A stretch of 64,000 bases of DNA from Himantopus leucocephalus (taxonomy: Eukaryota > Chordata > Aves > Charadriiformes > Recurvirostridae): positions 91,647,557 through 91,711,556 of the forward strand of contig RSEF01000001.1 of assembly GCA_003993805.1 (NCBI GenBank), given 5' to 3'. Made by a program: the position numbers and the translations under genes. The notes beneath the pieces were generated by a model, which ran no database searches, was not told the DNA's origin, and saw only the letters and a program-made list of their open reading frames with translations. Numbering within the stretch: position 1 is the stretch's first letter; every line of letters begins with the position of its first letter. Shown one piece after another: positions 46,246-58,800 of this stretch.

Positions 46246-46840
46246 GGTGGGCCACCTCCCCACCTTGCCTGCCCTGCCTATCCCTCCTGCAGAGCCGATA
46301 ACCACCCATCACAGCACCCCAGCCACAGGACCCCACACCAGCCACCTGACCCGACTCTACTGAAGGAAAGTCTTCACTGTGCACTGTGCCAGACTTTGCC
46401 ACTTGTGTCAGGGCCCTGGGAATCCTGATGGCAGATCTTACCATTGGGGCACTGAGTATCTCAGCCTTTTCCCTGTCCTTTGTCAGCAGGCCCCCTGTCC
46501 CATTCAGCAACAGGCCCATCCCTTCCCTAATTGTTTTGGGTTTGTTTTGTGGTTGGTTTTGTTTTGTTTTGTTTTGTTACTAATATACCTCTAGAAGCCC
46601 TTTTTGTTGCCCTTCAAATCCCTCACCACATTCAACTCCAAGTTGGTTTTTGCTTTCCTAACCCTGTGCGCGCACACTCAAGAGAGCGTTGCTGTATTCC
46701 TCCCAGGTCACCTCTCTGTGCTGCCACCTCTTGTGTGCTTCCTTTCAATGTCTGAGTTCAGTCAGGAGCTTCTTGTTCATCCACGCAGGCATCTTGCCAC
46801 TTTTGTTTGACTTCCTTGATGCTGGGATGGACTATTCTTG
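46246..46840 (-). mobile_element. Second CR1 LINE fragment, head to tail with the first
   Basis: The minus frame at 46241-46519 has GLLLNGTGGLLTKDREKAEI, a CR1 ORF2 segment that normally lies 3' of the endonuclease-side segment at 45822-46244. Here it lies 5' of it, so this must be a separate copy. A (TTTTG)n stretch lies at about 46555-46580. The right edge is approximate. Confidence 0.82.
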
Positions 46841-49800
46841 GGCATAATGTATAATAAATAAATGAAAAAAAAAAAGAAGAAAAGTGTTTCCTTTCATATA
46901 ATCTGCATTAGAAATGTTTTTCTTAAACCTCAGCATTGCCACATGATTAATTAGAGCTGTTGCATAAACTGGCACTTTTTCCAGTAAGGCAACATCAGCT
47001 CAGTAGTAAAGCATGAATTAACAGGTGTATTTGTGTAAATCAAGAGTCTGCAAAGCAAGAAGACTTAAGATCTACATTGCTTATTTGTCTTGTCTCCTGA
47101 GGGGAGACAGTCTCCATTCTTCCTGATTGCAGCTCAGCACTTTCTACCTCTTGTGGCTTTAAAGGGAACCAAATTAGCTATCTAATCTACAGTGACCTAT
47201 TTCTTCCCCCTTAATACTGAAAGTACAGTCTTTGTGCATGCTCATGTCTATCATGCTCTTCCAATCCTTTTCCCTCAGGCCTAAGCAAACCCATTTCTGA
47301 AATATTAAAAAACACAACGTTCCCAGGGGAACATTCAAATCAGTTCTTCATGTTGATTTTTTTCCTATCACATTTTACAGCCACACTCTTCGCATTTCTC
47401 AAGCTGAAAAGGACTAGCATTTAATTTTTATTTTAAAAGAAAAGCACTGTTTTGGAAATTTTCACTGCGAGGACGTGGAGCCAGCTGTACCGTAGAGGGA
47501 CTTCTCTCTTAGTCTGTGCCATGACACAGTTCTAATTTTACTCATTATTCCACAGTTTGCTGAACCATAAACCAGTCTTAAAAACATGCTGCCATTAAAA
47601 ATCTTGATCTAGTCTCCTAAGGGAAAGGTATCCTGGAACAAATCCAACATTAATTATATACTGCCTTACCAATGCCCCACACAGTTATGCTGAGGGGGTA
47701 AACTCTGTATTTCTGTCCCCAACCTGGCAATCTGTGATGAAGCGTTACACAGATTCCAGCCCAGAAACAGCTGAAGTGCATTAATAGCTAAAAACTGTTA
47801 GTCACATCTCTTCCGCTGCGGGCTTTTCAGTTTAAATGAATAGCTATTATAAAGAGAACTATATTGTCTTCCCTAATGCAATTCACATAAATAGTGTTGA
47901 ACACTGTTCAGTGAAGGATTTTGCGCATCAAAGGAGAACTTTCAGAATCTTACCACGTTGTGAGTGTGCTTGATAGAAACCTGTTTTTTACAAAGAGACA
48001 GAGAAAGTTCATATTGTGAAAGTGGAAATCAGTCATATTTAACACCATAGCAGTTAAAGGCCAAGAAAAATTGAGATCTATTGCAGTTAACTACTGTGTG
48101 CACAACACAGAAGACAGTTCCAGTCCAGAAATCAATTGCTTCATAGAGAAGAAATATTTACAGCAATAGCACAGTTTCCTCCCATTCACTAACACAAAAC
48201 AGAACATTTTTGCTCCTTTCTTCACACTACAGTGATCAGTTAAGTCCAGTAAAATTGCTATCACACACTTGTCATGGAAGATATGCAAAGGCAAGATGTA
48301 TGCAATGTTGGTGATGTGGGGATATTCCGGGCAGCATGTTGGCCCCATGAGAAGCCAGTTACGCTTACAGCCAACAGCAATATTTTGCTATCCCCATGCT
48401 CCTTAAAACAGTGCTTAAAAGAGGTGCTGTAGCTACGTCTCTCATTTCTGACAGTTCTGTATCATTTATGTACCACTGCTGTAAATCTGCCCTCATCACA
48501 AAGTGCCAAAAGAGATGAAAATTTGACTGCAGGTCCCCTGACTCTCCATCCAATAATCTATCCCAGTGGGAATACATAAGGTTGCTGAACATTCAGGAAG
48601 ATCATCAGCATGAAAGTTGAGTTAATTTTAAAGGACAGATTTAAAGCAGTAATATTTTTATGTTTTTTCTCCTTCTTGCTTCCACTCCCCAACCCCAATA
48701 TACATGCACACACATGTACTATTTCACTTATGTAACCATTTTTCTCCCATTTATCTTTTTTTCCCAGGTTCTCTATCTCTTGTCCTTGTCTTATCCCATT
48801 GCTTTGGTCATATTTCTTATACTAAAAAAAATAATTAAAAACATTTTAAAAATTCAGTCTGGAGCTGCTGTTTAAGTCACTCTTATATACATCCAGTAAT
48901 TAATTGACAGTGCTTTCTCAGGGATACAGTATTCTCAACAGTTGTGTTAACACAAAATCTATGATGAAAGTATTTGTGTCAGCCAGCCCTTTTATAGAAA
49001 AAAGTCTTTTAAAAGTAATCCCACTGGTTAATACATAGATAATAGCACAGTGTATCCAATATCCAATCATCCTTTGAAAGCCTAATTTGCACCAACTGTT
49101 CTCGGTTGGGATTACTTTCTTGGACAACCTTCACCGGCTCAAAGATAGACATTGACTGGAAAAAAATTACATGTACTAGCTACTTGGTCATCACCAGGTC
49201 AATAACCTAAACACATCACTTAATATAATAAACTGCGTTAGCGTTTTACAAAGGGTATCTGGGGGGTGCTAGTCAAGCTCAGCTGCAACTGCACTCCATG
49301 CGTGTTGTAAACATAAAAGAAGAGATTAAATGGGAAGTGAGGCATAGAAAGGTGAATAAGTAGGTTGAAGGACAAGTGCATTTTATAACTACTGCTCCCA
49401 TTCCTACGCCTTAAGCCCTATACAAGGAAGGCTGTTGCAGTTAATGTGGTCTTTATGCATGTTTTAGGTAATTAGGTGATCCTCCTCTTAAGGACTTCTT
49501 TAAATTAAAAAAACCCTAATGTGACTACAACAGTAGTCGCGTACTCACAGATGAGTACAGTTGTTGCACTTCGACTCTTTTCTGCCTGCTTTAGCCTGAT
49601 AGCCTTCTCACAATGTTTAAGGTGGCAGATTTTCCTTACAGCTTTTGTGCACAATACACCATAATTGGAGCTACTTCCAAAGACACAGGTCTGTCATTCC
49701 TGTTACATTTTTCCTGACATTCTTCTCCCATTTCCTTTGTGTCTTGTCAACAATAGCTAGCTGTACTGGAGCCATGTATTATTTATGCAGTAGTGCACAG

Positions 49801-51009
49801 ACCAGAAAAGAAAACTGAATGGCACTGTAACTAGGCTGAACCATCTTTCACTCCAATCTAGTTATTAACAAAGATCCAGATCTTTTGTCTGGTTCACTTT
49901 ATGACACCATGAATGCAAGCAGAGCATGGGAACCAAAAGAGGGAGGTGAGCAGGCTGAGGCCTTATGTTGCCTTTTATTGTTCATGAAACCAGGACACAA
50001 GTCAGATAGTTGCCACCTGCTACTGGTTTACGTATTACATTGCTTGATTAGTCAAAGGGAAGAAAACCATATCTGTGGAGAACCCAAATAAAGAGAAGAA
50101 ACATTTAAGGTAGTTCCTTTTGGTGTCAATATGATTTCATTCCCATTAAGTAAGATGTGGCATTTATTGGCTAGGAGACCAAAAGAGGAAATCAATCCAA
50201 CTGTTCTTGGTTTCAGATAGGAAACATAATGTCATTTCCACTATCTGCCTTCCTGATAGGTACACTCTCAGCACATGGACCAAGCAGCTTCCCCAAATGC
50301 TGATACATTTATCCTTTTTTATTCTTCCTTCATCCCTCTCTAATTGCAAAACATGTTTTTCTAAAAAAGAAAATACTGAAACAAAAAAACCTCAAAGACA
50401 TTCTAGGGCAGGCAAAATATAAATACAGAAATTAACAACACTTCTAGTTAACAAAGTCAACAGCTGAGAAGAGCATAGCTTAAGACTGTTGTTTCTAGCA
50501 GTGGAGTCACAATCTCTTTTGTGAAAGACTCTAAAAGTAGAAGCTGAAAATTAATCTTTAAATGTCTGAAAATAAATGTGCAAACAGCCAGGACCAGCTG
50601 GTTTACCATCCTTAACATGACAGCAGCATCAAACTCGTAATAGCTCAAAGCACACAAGGAAGAGGAACTCATTTTATGGTATTCCATGGAACTGAATAAT
50701 GTCTGAACGGGCAGAGTTTATTTTCTTTATCATTTTCGCATACTGCACACCCTCTCTTCATTACACTGCAATCTTTTCCTTGCTTATTCCACCATACACC
50801 AAATACTCTTCTACTTCTGTACATTCAAGTGGGCCTGTTAAAATTAAAAGATCAGCTCAGAAGAACTTGCAAGCTTCCAGTCTTTGTGGTCACTTTGGCT
50901 GTCTCTTGTCCAGGCACTGGGATGAAAACTCAGGGCAAACAATCCTACTACACACTTTCATTACCATAGGAATTATATGTGACCTCTCCAACTAAATCCC
51001 CAAGTTTGG
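46841..51009. other. Between CR1 cluster and LTR-like block, no supported gene
   Basis: No exon was recognised on either strand. Minus-strand frames at 48365-48592 (75 codons) and 49009-49152 (47 codons) look moderately protein-like but match nothing I know. Confidence 0.4.
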
Positions 51010-52030
51010 GCAAATGTGGGAGTAGAATTGCAGGACATGTTATGTGGCACAATTATCTGTATGTGGAAGGAGAGTGTCTGCTCCTTTAAGGGTATCTGGT
51101 CAAGGACCTTTTCCAATGCAACAGGGACAATAAGAAAAGGAGGAAGCTATGAACAAGAACATACGGGGACACAAACCTGACAGACATGATAAGGGAGGCA
51201 GTGATGAGAACCAAACCTGGTCAGTCACATCAACTGATAAGGGCATGTGAGAGTGTGAGAAAGTTTATTCCAGTGAGGTTATCTGACTGGGGACCTATCA
51301 AGAAACCACAGGTGCCACTCCCAGGAAGATCAGCCTGGACTTTTCAACTGATGATATTGCATACCAGGGGGAACACCTGACATGGGGATGGGGTGTATGC
51401 ACAGGGAAAGGGGGAACAGGAGGCAACAAAGGGGTGTAGACAGGAGGGGGTGGAAGAGGGGCCAGTCAGCTGGAAAATGGTGCTGGTCAGTATGCTTGTC
51501 TGGTTGAGCCCTGTCCCTGATCACCGCAGCCTGGCCTAGCCTCTTATATCTTCTTATTAAATCTTTTCTTAAGCATCCCTCTGCGTATGGTCACTCTCTG
51601 TCCCATGTGGACTCAGTGCCAGCTACTGGTGAGACCCGTGTGTCCGTGAGGGGAATTTGGTGCCAGCTCCTGGGGTCAGACCGGGGGTGGGCACCCCTGG
51701 CCTGTGGTAGCAGCGAATGGGGCGAGCGGGGTCTCCACCTCAGCTACTGGAGCCAGTGGGGGTCTTGAACTCCCAGCCACTGGGGTGGGAACGGTGTCTG
51801 TTCCCAAAACCAGCTATTGGGGGTGCAGTGTGACCGAGGCGAGCCAGGAGCTCAGCACCGCTGGAGCGGGACCACGGGTCGCTGCCAGTGTGCCTGGTGC
51901 CAGCTGCTGGGGTCAGAGTCTGTGTCTTCCCCAGATCTGGTGTGCCTGGGGTGTGCCTGCGTATTCACCAGCAAACTTTAAGCCGGACTAGCTGGTGATT
52001 GGGGGGGGCTAAGGTCTGGGCCAGGGTCCC
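51010..52030 (+). mobile_element. LTR-like endogenous retrovirus block
   Basis: The GC-rich block at 51458-51570 shares ordered landmarks with the block at 23894-23985 (GGGGCCAG, CTGGTCAG, TGAGCCC, GCAG, TTAAATCTT). TTATTAAATC would be the poly-A signal. Downstream, 51620-51910 has six copies of a CAGCTACTGG-like motif. Neither end nor any target duplication was found. The base composition is clearly unlike the AT-rich surroundings. Confidence 0.5.
51620..51910 (+). repeat. Degenerate CAGCTACTGG repeats
   Basis: Copies start at 51620, 51664, 51741, 51774, 51811 and 51901, differing at only one or two positions (CAGCTCCTGG, CAGCCACTGG, CAGCTATTGG, CAGCTGCTGG). Spacing is irregular (44, 77, 33, 37 and 90 bp), so this is an old, diverged tandem array. 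Confidence 0.8.
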
Positions 52031-55000
52031 CCAGTCCATTTGCTATGCAGTATATGTTTTTTTGCAAAAAAAAAAAAGTTCAACCTCTAGTGTGGCTTAC
52101 TGACATAGGCTTTTCTACTCTGGAACTGACAGAAATCAAGTCAGTGAATTCATCAGCAATGAGAGTGGCTTCTGTCTCTGTAAACAAAAAGACCAAAAAA
52201 AATGCAGCTAAGCAACCCCATTCTTATTTTGGCTGCTCTAAACTCCCTCACTAACTCTGCAGGATTGTGTCAGTGGAGAAAAGCAGAAGAAGCAGGGGAG
52301 GAGCAAACACATTACAAAGTATTCCCCACAATTTTTTGGTGACTTGTCAAGTAGGTGGCTATACTGGGAGAAAACCAATGTTGTTCTCTGAGTCTGCCGT
52401 TTTGGACACTGCCTAATAATAATCATAGTTACAACACTGACAGACATGTATGTCAAAGGAATTTTAAGACTGACGTGCCCATCAGATGTACAGTCTGTAT
52501 AGGGCACTGAGAAGTACACCAATTACCGATGAGTCTTCTTCCTGAAGGTAATCTCCACCTATGTGGACTGCACAAACTCACTTTAGCCTTCCCACTGTGA
52601 CCTTGTGTGCTGATAATGGTTTTAAAAGGATCAGAGTTGTCCTCAAACCACCAGCTGAACTGGCATCCAATGTACTCCTGGAATTTAAGTCACTAACTCA
52701 GCTGGTACATTATGTATCACACATCTAGCTTGGATGTGAGCGTACTGGGACATGTGTTAAAAAATAAAGCTGTATTGTTCCTGCTGATTTTAACCTGAAA
52801 ACAAAAGTTTGTACAAACTGCTGCTGTAAATGAACTGGAATGAAGACAGACAGTCTCCCAAACTGCTTTGGATGAAATGAGATTTGTTCAGCAATAACTG
52901 AGTACACTCTCATTCTAAAAAGTAAAGCTGGCACAAGAGGCCAGTATGATATAGAAATAAGATCAGCTCCTACTGAAGTGTTGTGCCCACATGAAAACAT
53001 TCTGCCACAAGAATAATTCAAGAAGAAAGCTTTAACTCAGCTCAAGACATGTATGAGAATGACCTCTTGCACAGGTGTAAAAAGAAAATGGAGCATTAAG
53101 TTTCACTACATTAAATAGTAACAGAAAATAGCAGGTTTCCTTCCCCAGAATCAGACCAAATCCCTTTGTGTTTCTTTAATGCTCTGTAGTCCGTGAAATT
53201 ATTTTCCTCCCTTCCCCTCTCACTGTTCCTTTTATTAAGTCCAACTGTTTCTTGTATTGGCTACTTGTAGAGTTCTGGACTTTGCTTGCAATAATAAACC
53301 TCTCCCCTTGCCAGCAAAAGGATGGCTACTTCACAGATACCTTCAGTATCAAGATTCATCAGCACAAAAATGGACACCAGAAAGCAGAACAGTACTTTAA
53401 AAAAAAAAGAGCCGAAACTACATTTGCACAGTGATTTGGTAAAATTAAGATTCTGCCATTCAATTTAAGTGAGTTAAGTCGTAAACAAGACACCACCACA
53501 CAAACAATTGGAAAAGTAACTAAGATCAGTATAGATTATGGTATTGTGTGTCCATGAGACACTAAAAAAGAAACTTTGTTTTTCTTAACTAAAAACATCA
53601 GTTCAGACCTCAGAAGAAATAAAAGACCAAATCAAAGGAACAACAGCATGTGTATCTGTTAGTTTCATAAAATGTATGTTCTGTAGAATGGTGTATAAGA
53701 ATAAAAAGGAGTCAGTAATACACAAATTCCCTGCATGATTTGCTATTAATTATTTTATACTATGTGGGGAACAATGTGCCTTTTGCACTGCTAGCATAGT
53801 AGTGAATCACACACAAATCATGCCTACAATAGTAGAACCTAGAGTTCATACTTCCTGTTGCACTAAAATAAACTGCGCCTTAGCACTAAACGGTTTAGGA
53901 ACAGAAGCAAAAGGAAAAGCTGCCATGAAATTATAAATACAAAGAGATACCCAACTTGTGCAAGGTCCACTGACAGGCAAAGATAACAGCACTAAGGAGA
54001 AGAAAGAGATGTTTGTGTCTTCATTTATGATGCCAGATATGTAGTCATATTGTGCTTCCAGTTCCACAGGTTTAATGTGATTTTGAGCAGACTTGGTCAT
54101 GCCAGCCGCAGTGCCTTTTAAATACAATAGATTTTAAATATATTCTTTGATTCAAAAAGTCCATTAACAATTCCATGATAGACCAACACATATCATTCTA
54201 TATCTGCCGTAATTATATACTGTTTCTACAAGGATTTGTTACTGGTCATAGCCAAAGTGGAACACTTAGACCTTGTATTAATGTCCCTTAGTGCTCCTTA
54301 GGTCCTTTAACAACAAAAACCACTAGGGACACAATTTTGCAGTAAATTGTTTAACATTTCAGTGCATTTGACTGTAGCAGCCCCTTCTTCAGGCTCTTCA
54401 TGTATTTAGGTAATCAAGTTTGTTCTTTACCCAAATATTGTCTCTTTTGCTCTTTCTACATGTGAAAAATACTCTTTAACTTTACAGCTATACCAGTTAT
54501 GAAAACCTGATCTACACAGGTGTTCTTGAAAGCTTTCTATTAAAGTGTTTAAAAACTAAAGGATGGCATCTTTTGATATTTTCATTGTTAGCTTACCTGT
54601 ATTATTTCCAGTAAAGTTAATCTAAACATTGTCTTCAGTACACGAGCACCAAGTGCTTCTTAAACCCTGACCAGGAAAGCATCACAGCAGCACAGCTGCA
54701 TGAATGTAAGTGCATGCACACACATACTATAACAAGAGGGCAAAAATCCTACAGAATAAGAACGCAGACAGGTGTATGGCACTGCAGATATCCCAACACT
54801 GAGCTCAACAGTTACACACCAAACAGTTAACAACGACAAGAGCATAATTTCCATCAAAACCAAAGTTCAAATCCTAGTGCAAGGGGTTTGTAATCTTGCA
54901 AGTATATGGCTAAATCTTTGCAAGTCTGTAATTAAAGCTTACAGTAAAATGAACCTAAAGTTAAACATAACAGCTTTGGTGAACTTGACAGCTCCTTCAA

Positions 55001-55547
55001 CAGTTTTCTCCAGATGGATTTTTTTGTAGGTTTAGAACTCAAACTAAGGGACCTCTGAACACAAAGCAACCTGTACTACAGAACACAAACATACACACAT
55101 ACGTAGCCAAGTCCCCTGGGTTTTTGTTGTTGTTGTTGTTATTTTTATGTTCTACAGACAATCTTTATAAAAGATTAGTTTCATCATACACATAACAGGC
55201 ATATTTCTACCACATGAATAAATACTTGTAATATATTAAAAAAAATCAGAACATAAATCTTGCCTTTGAAAACTTACCAATGCCCAATGTATTTAAGGCT
55301 CATTAAGGAATTTCAAATTTGTAATAGTCTCTACATTTGAAAAATGCATTAGTAAAGTTTACAGGTTTTTAAAAACAGTTTGACAATCTCTCTTAAATGT
55401 TTAATAGCTTCCCTCCTCCATAAACATATGCCAGCTTTTCTGTCACCTCTTTCCTTTCACGCTTCATGTTTTTATATTGTTGTCTCTACAAAAGGAACAA
55501 AAGTATCAAAAAGACACAAACGATATTCAGTTCAGCTCCTTTCACAC
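52031..55547 (-). other. PARP11 3' UTR and flank
   Basis: No coding exon was recognised. PARP11's 3' UTR must occupy the right part. The nearest candidate signals on minus are ATTAAA (rc at about 55398-55403) and AATAAA (rc at about 53230), so the transcript end is not settled. A (GTT)n run is near 55125-55140. Confidence 0.4.
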
Positions 55548-55861
55548 TTAACAAAATTCTATTAAGTACTCAGGGTAGATTTGGTTGGCATCAAAGATAA
55601 CAAAGATCTTTGGGTTCCAGGTATTATCCACACAGCTGTCGTACAAGTTCACAAAACTTCCATCTTTTGAAGGAGGCCTCATGTATTTTGAATCACCGTT
55701 GATGTAGTCACCAGTTAATACACGAGCAAGAAACATGACTTTATCTGGTCTATGCAGATGAGGCTGCAGATTCACACCATGAATTTGAAAAGTATCTCCA
55801 TGCTTCATGTCTTCTTTGCAGAAACGACTGGAATATGATGCATCTCTTGCAAAATAGGTCC
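55548..55861 (-). CDS. PARP11: PARP11 terminal coding exon
   Basis: 314 coding bp after acceptor ATTTGAAAG. It encodes TYFARDASYSSRFCKEDMKH, GDTFQIHGVNLQ, VMFLARVLTGDYINGDSKYM, RPPSKDGSFVNLYDSCVDNT and IFVIFDANQIYPEYLIEFC, then TAA at 55548-55550. The tyrosine of TYFA is the second catalytic residue. Confidence 0.96.
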
Positions 55862-58800
55862 CTTTCAAATAAAAAAAATTTGATTATTCTTATATGACAG
55901 CTTAACTACTAGAGCATGGATATAGGTATCAGGATGACAAAAGATGTCTGTTCTTTTATGTTCATTAGAAATCAAAGGTTTGGTTTTTTTTTCTTTCCTC
56001 TAAATTGTTAGATTATAGTAACATGACCAAATATTTTTAACAGGAACATTTTAGTAGGGAAACTGTCTTGTGATCAGTGCTGCTTTGTTGGGCATCCTTT
56101 CCCCATGCTCCCTGATCCTTTCAGCCAGTTATGACAATTACATTCCTTACTGCATCCTACCTTTCTTAATTACACTTGATGTAAAAGCAGAGCTATACTA
56201 AACAGCTCTTGGCTAAACACAGGGAGTACATCACAAAGAACATACTATAGGCAACACTTAACAATGTTGAACTGTTAAGATTACCAAACTGTTGTATGTG
56301 ACAAAAATACTTACCTTTTCCATACACAGCAGCATGCATCCCATTTATTCTCCAGTCAAAATTATGAATACATATTGCTTCTACAAATTCGTTACTGGTA
56401 CCATGAAATAACATCTGTTCATTAATAGTTGGGACACCTCTTTTCTTCTTTAGTTGAGCTTTCTTCCTACAGAGAACACACAATACAGCATTACAAACAT
56501 CTGTACAATCAAATTAAGTTACTACTCTGAAAACACTGCGGAGGGGACAGACCTAAAACACTCTATACATTCCACTTTCACAAGGGTCTAGATGATTCTA
56601 GTTTTTAAATGGATCAGAATTCTTAAGGTACATGTTTAAAAATTACACACTTCTGGATGCTGTGGACTATTTTTCAGAAGTAACCCAAGATTAGGAAAAA
56701 AGGTCTTTTATAACAATTATATCAACATTGTTCGTTTGGCATTAGTTTCAGTGTGGTCATTTTTTGCAGATACATTTTTAAAAGAAAGGCATTTTTCTCC
56801 CATTTTGTTCCTTCCACCTACTTAAATAGCATGGTGGGAGGGATGACAAAGGTAGTGGATCACAAAGTACATAACCCAAGTAAACCAGCAAAAAAAAATA
56901 AAAATAAAATTACCTATATTTTTAGGTAAAATTACTTCAACATGATCATTTCATAATGCTTTTCGCAATTTATGGTTCACATACTTTCTAAAACAGCTAA
57001 GCCACGCACTGACAGGGTTACATCAGTCTAGAATTTTGGAAAAAAACCTTATACTACAGGTGAAGCTATATTACAGTCTCATGGACAGAAGGCCATGACA
57101 CACTTTCAATTAAAGAACAGATATATTTTCCATCAATCTTTTTTAAGTGATTTTCTGACAGCTGGGTTTTCCCAAGACCCACGATGAAGTGGACTCTGGA
57201 GCTGTGTCTAAATCACTAAGCTGTTCATAGTTATGATCCCTATGACTGTCAAGAAAAAAACAAGTTGGAATGCATCATAGCTTTGTTCTTGTTTAGGTAC
57301 CTGAATTTTCTTCCTATAAAAGCCACAGTGCATGGGACACTGTGCTACATACTTAAAGCAGCAAATATTCTTCATCATATTAGTGGCATTACATTGCAAT
57401 TATGCATTATTTAGAAATAAGTACATTCCACAGAAGTGAAAATTTTGCAGTCCTTAGCTTGAAAGATGTATTTATTCTGTTTTATTGTTCAGCTCTTGTT
57501 TTTTTCCCCTCCTCCATTTAGTGCAAACTAAAATAACTATGTCTTGGCAACTTAATATTTTGTGTGGTTTTTTTTTTCCCCCTAAAACTGCTTTCCAAAT
57601 CAGAAGACTGTCAATAGAATCTCAAGGGCATCTGAGAGGTTTCACTAATAATGTCATTTGTGACATTTTCTGTCAGAGGCAGAGAGGTTCCAGGCACTCA
57701 AGTTCCACTCTTAGCAATTCAACAAAACCCAGGAGTCAAGATTCCCTGCATCTTGACAAAACTACCTGTCTGAAGCAACACCGCTGAGCTAAAGGCTAGT
57801 AATGCTGACCATTTGAAATTTTTCAATCAGCAGCCCTCTGCTGTTGGCCGCTGATTTCTGGCAGTGTATCGAGGTAGCCTGGAGTAACTTCTTTTGAAAT
57901 AGGGGAACAGAACGGATTTATAAAAAAGGCAAATAATCAATTGCCTGAAAATGTTCTGTAACAGTCCTTCACTATCTCCAACCAGTTTATTTCATAAAAC
58001 CAATTTAAAATAGTCATTAATATGGGAACTATGATAAAAGGCAAGCATGTTTTGACCACTACAGTGATGCGAGTAATCATTCAAGCAATGCTCAAATTTA
58101 ATCAATGAAACAAAACACTTGCTCAAACCCACAAAAGCTTAAGTAGCAATTGTTCCTCATAAGTAGTGGAATATACTGAGCATACTGGGAAGCTGGTTTT
58201 GCAGAATGCAGAAATGCCACAGCAGGACTTCTTGTTGATTTGGAACAGAAATGGAGGAGTCCAAGTATTCTAAACCACATTGTCTTAGCACTTTCCACCA
58301 GTAGTGACAAGCTAATCCAGTAAAACAAAGTTAAGTTGATCCACCACTCGGAAGGCTCTCATGCAGCCAGTTCACTCAATAAAGGAGAAAGCTAAACGAA
58401 AACTAAATACCCAGAGACATGCTCTTTGTACATATACAAGCACACAAGCTTTTTCTAAAGATAGTCAGCAATCTCACTGATCAAACACCGTTTTCTACTT
58501 GCTGCACTCGTCTACAACTCCAAACTGAGATGCATAAACCAAAATATGCTACACTAAGATTCATCTTCTGTTACTTTCACTTTCCCACATGGGACACCAA
58601 AAGAACTTTTAGTGAATTTGAAATGCCAGAATACCTTCTTCCTTGTAATATACTGCTGGATAGTAATTTCTTCAGTGTGGGTAAGCCCATCTACTCCAAG
58701 GCTGTATTTCACCCTCAGCAGCAAAGCAGCTAAGCCTCAATTGCATACACTTATTCTAGCAATTTTCATTGTTACTTGTATTTTTTTGATACAGGAAAAA

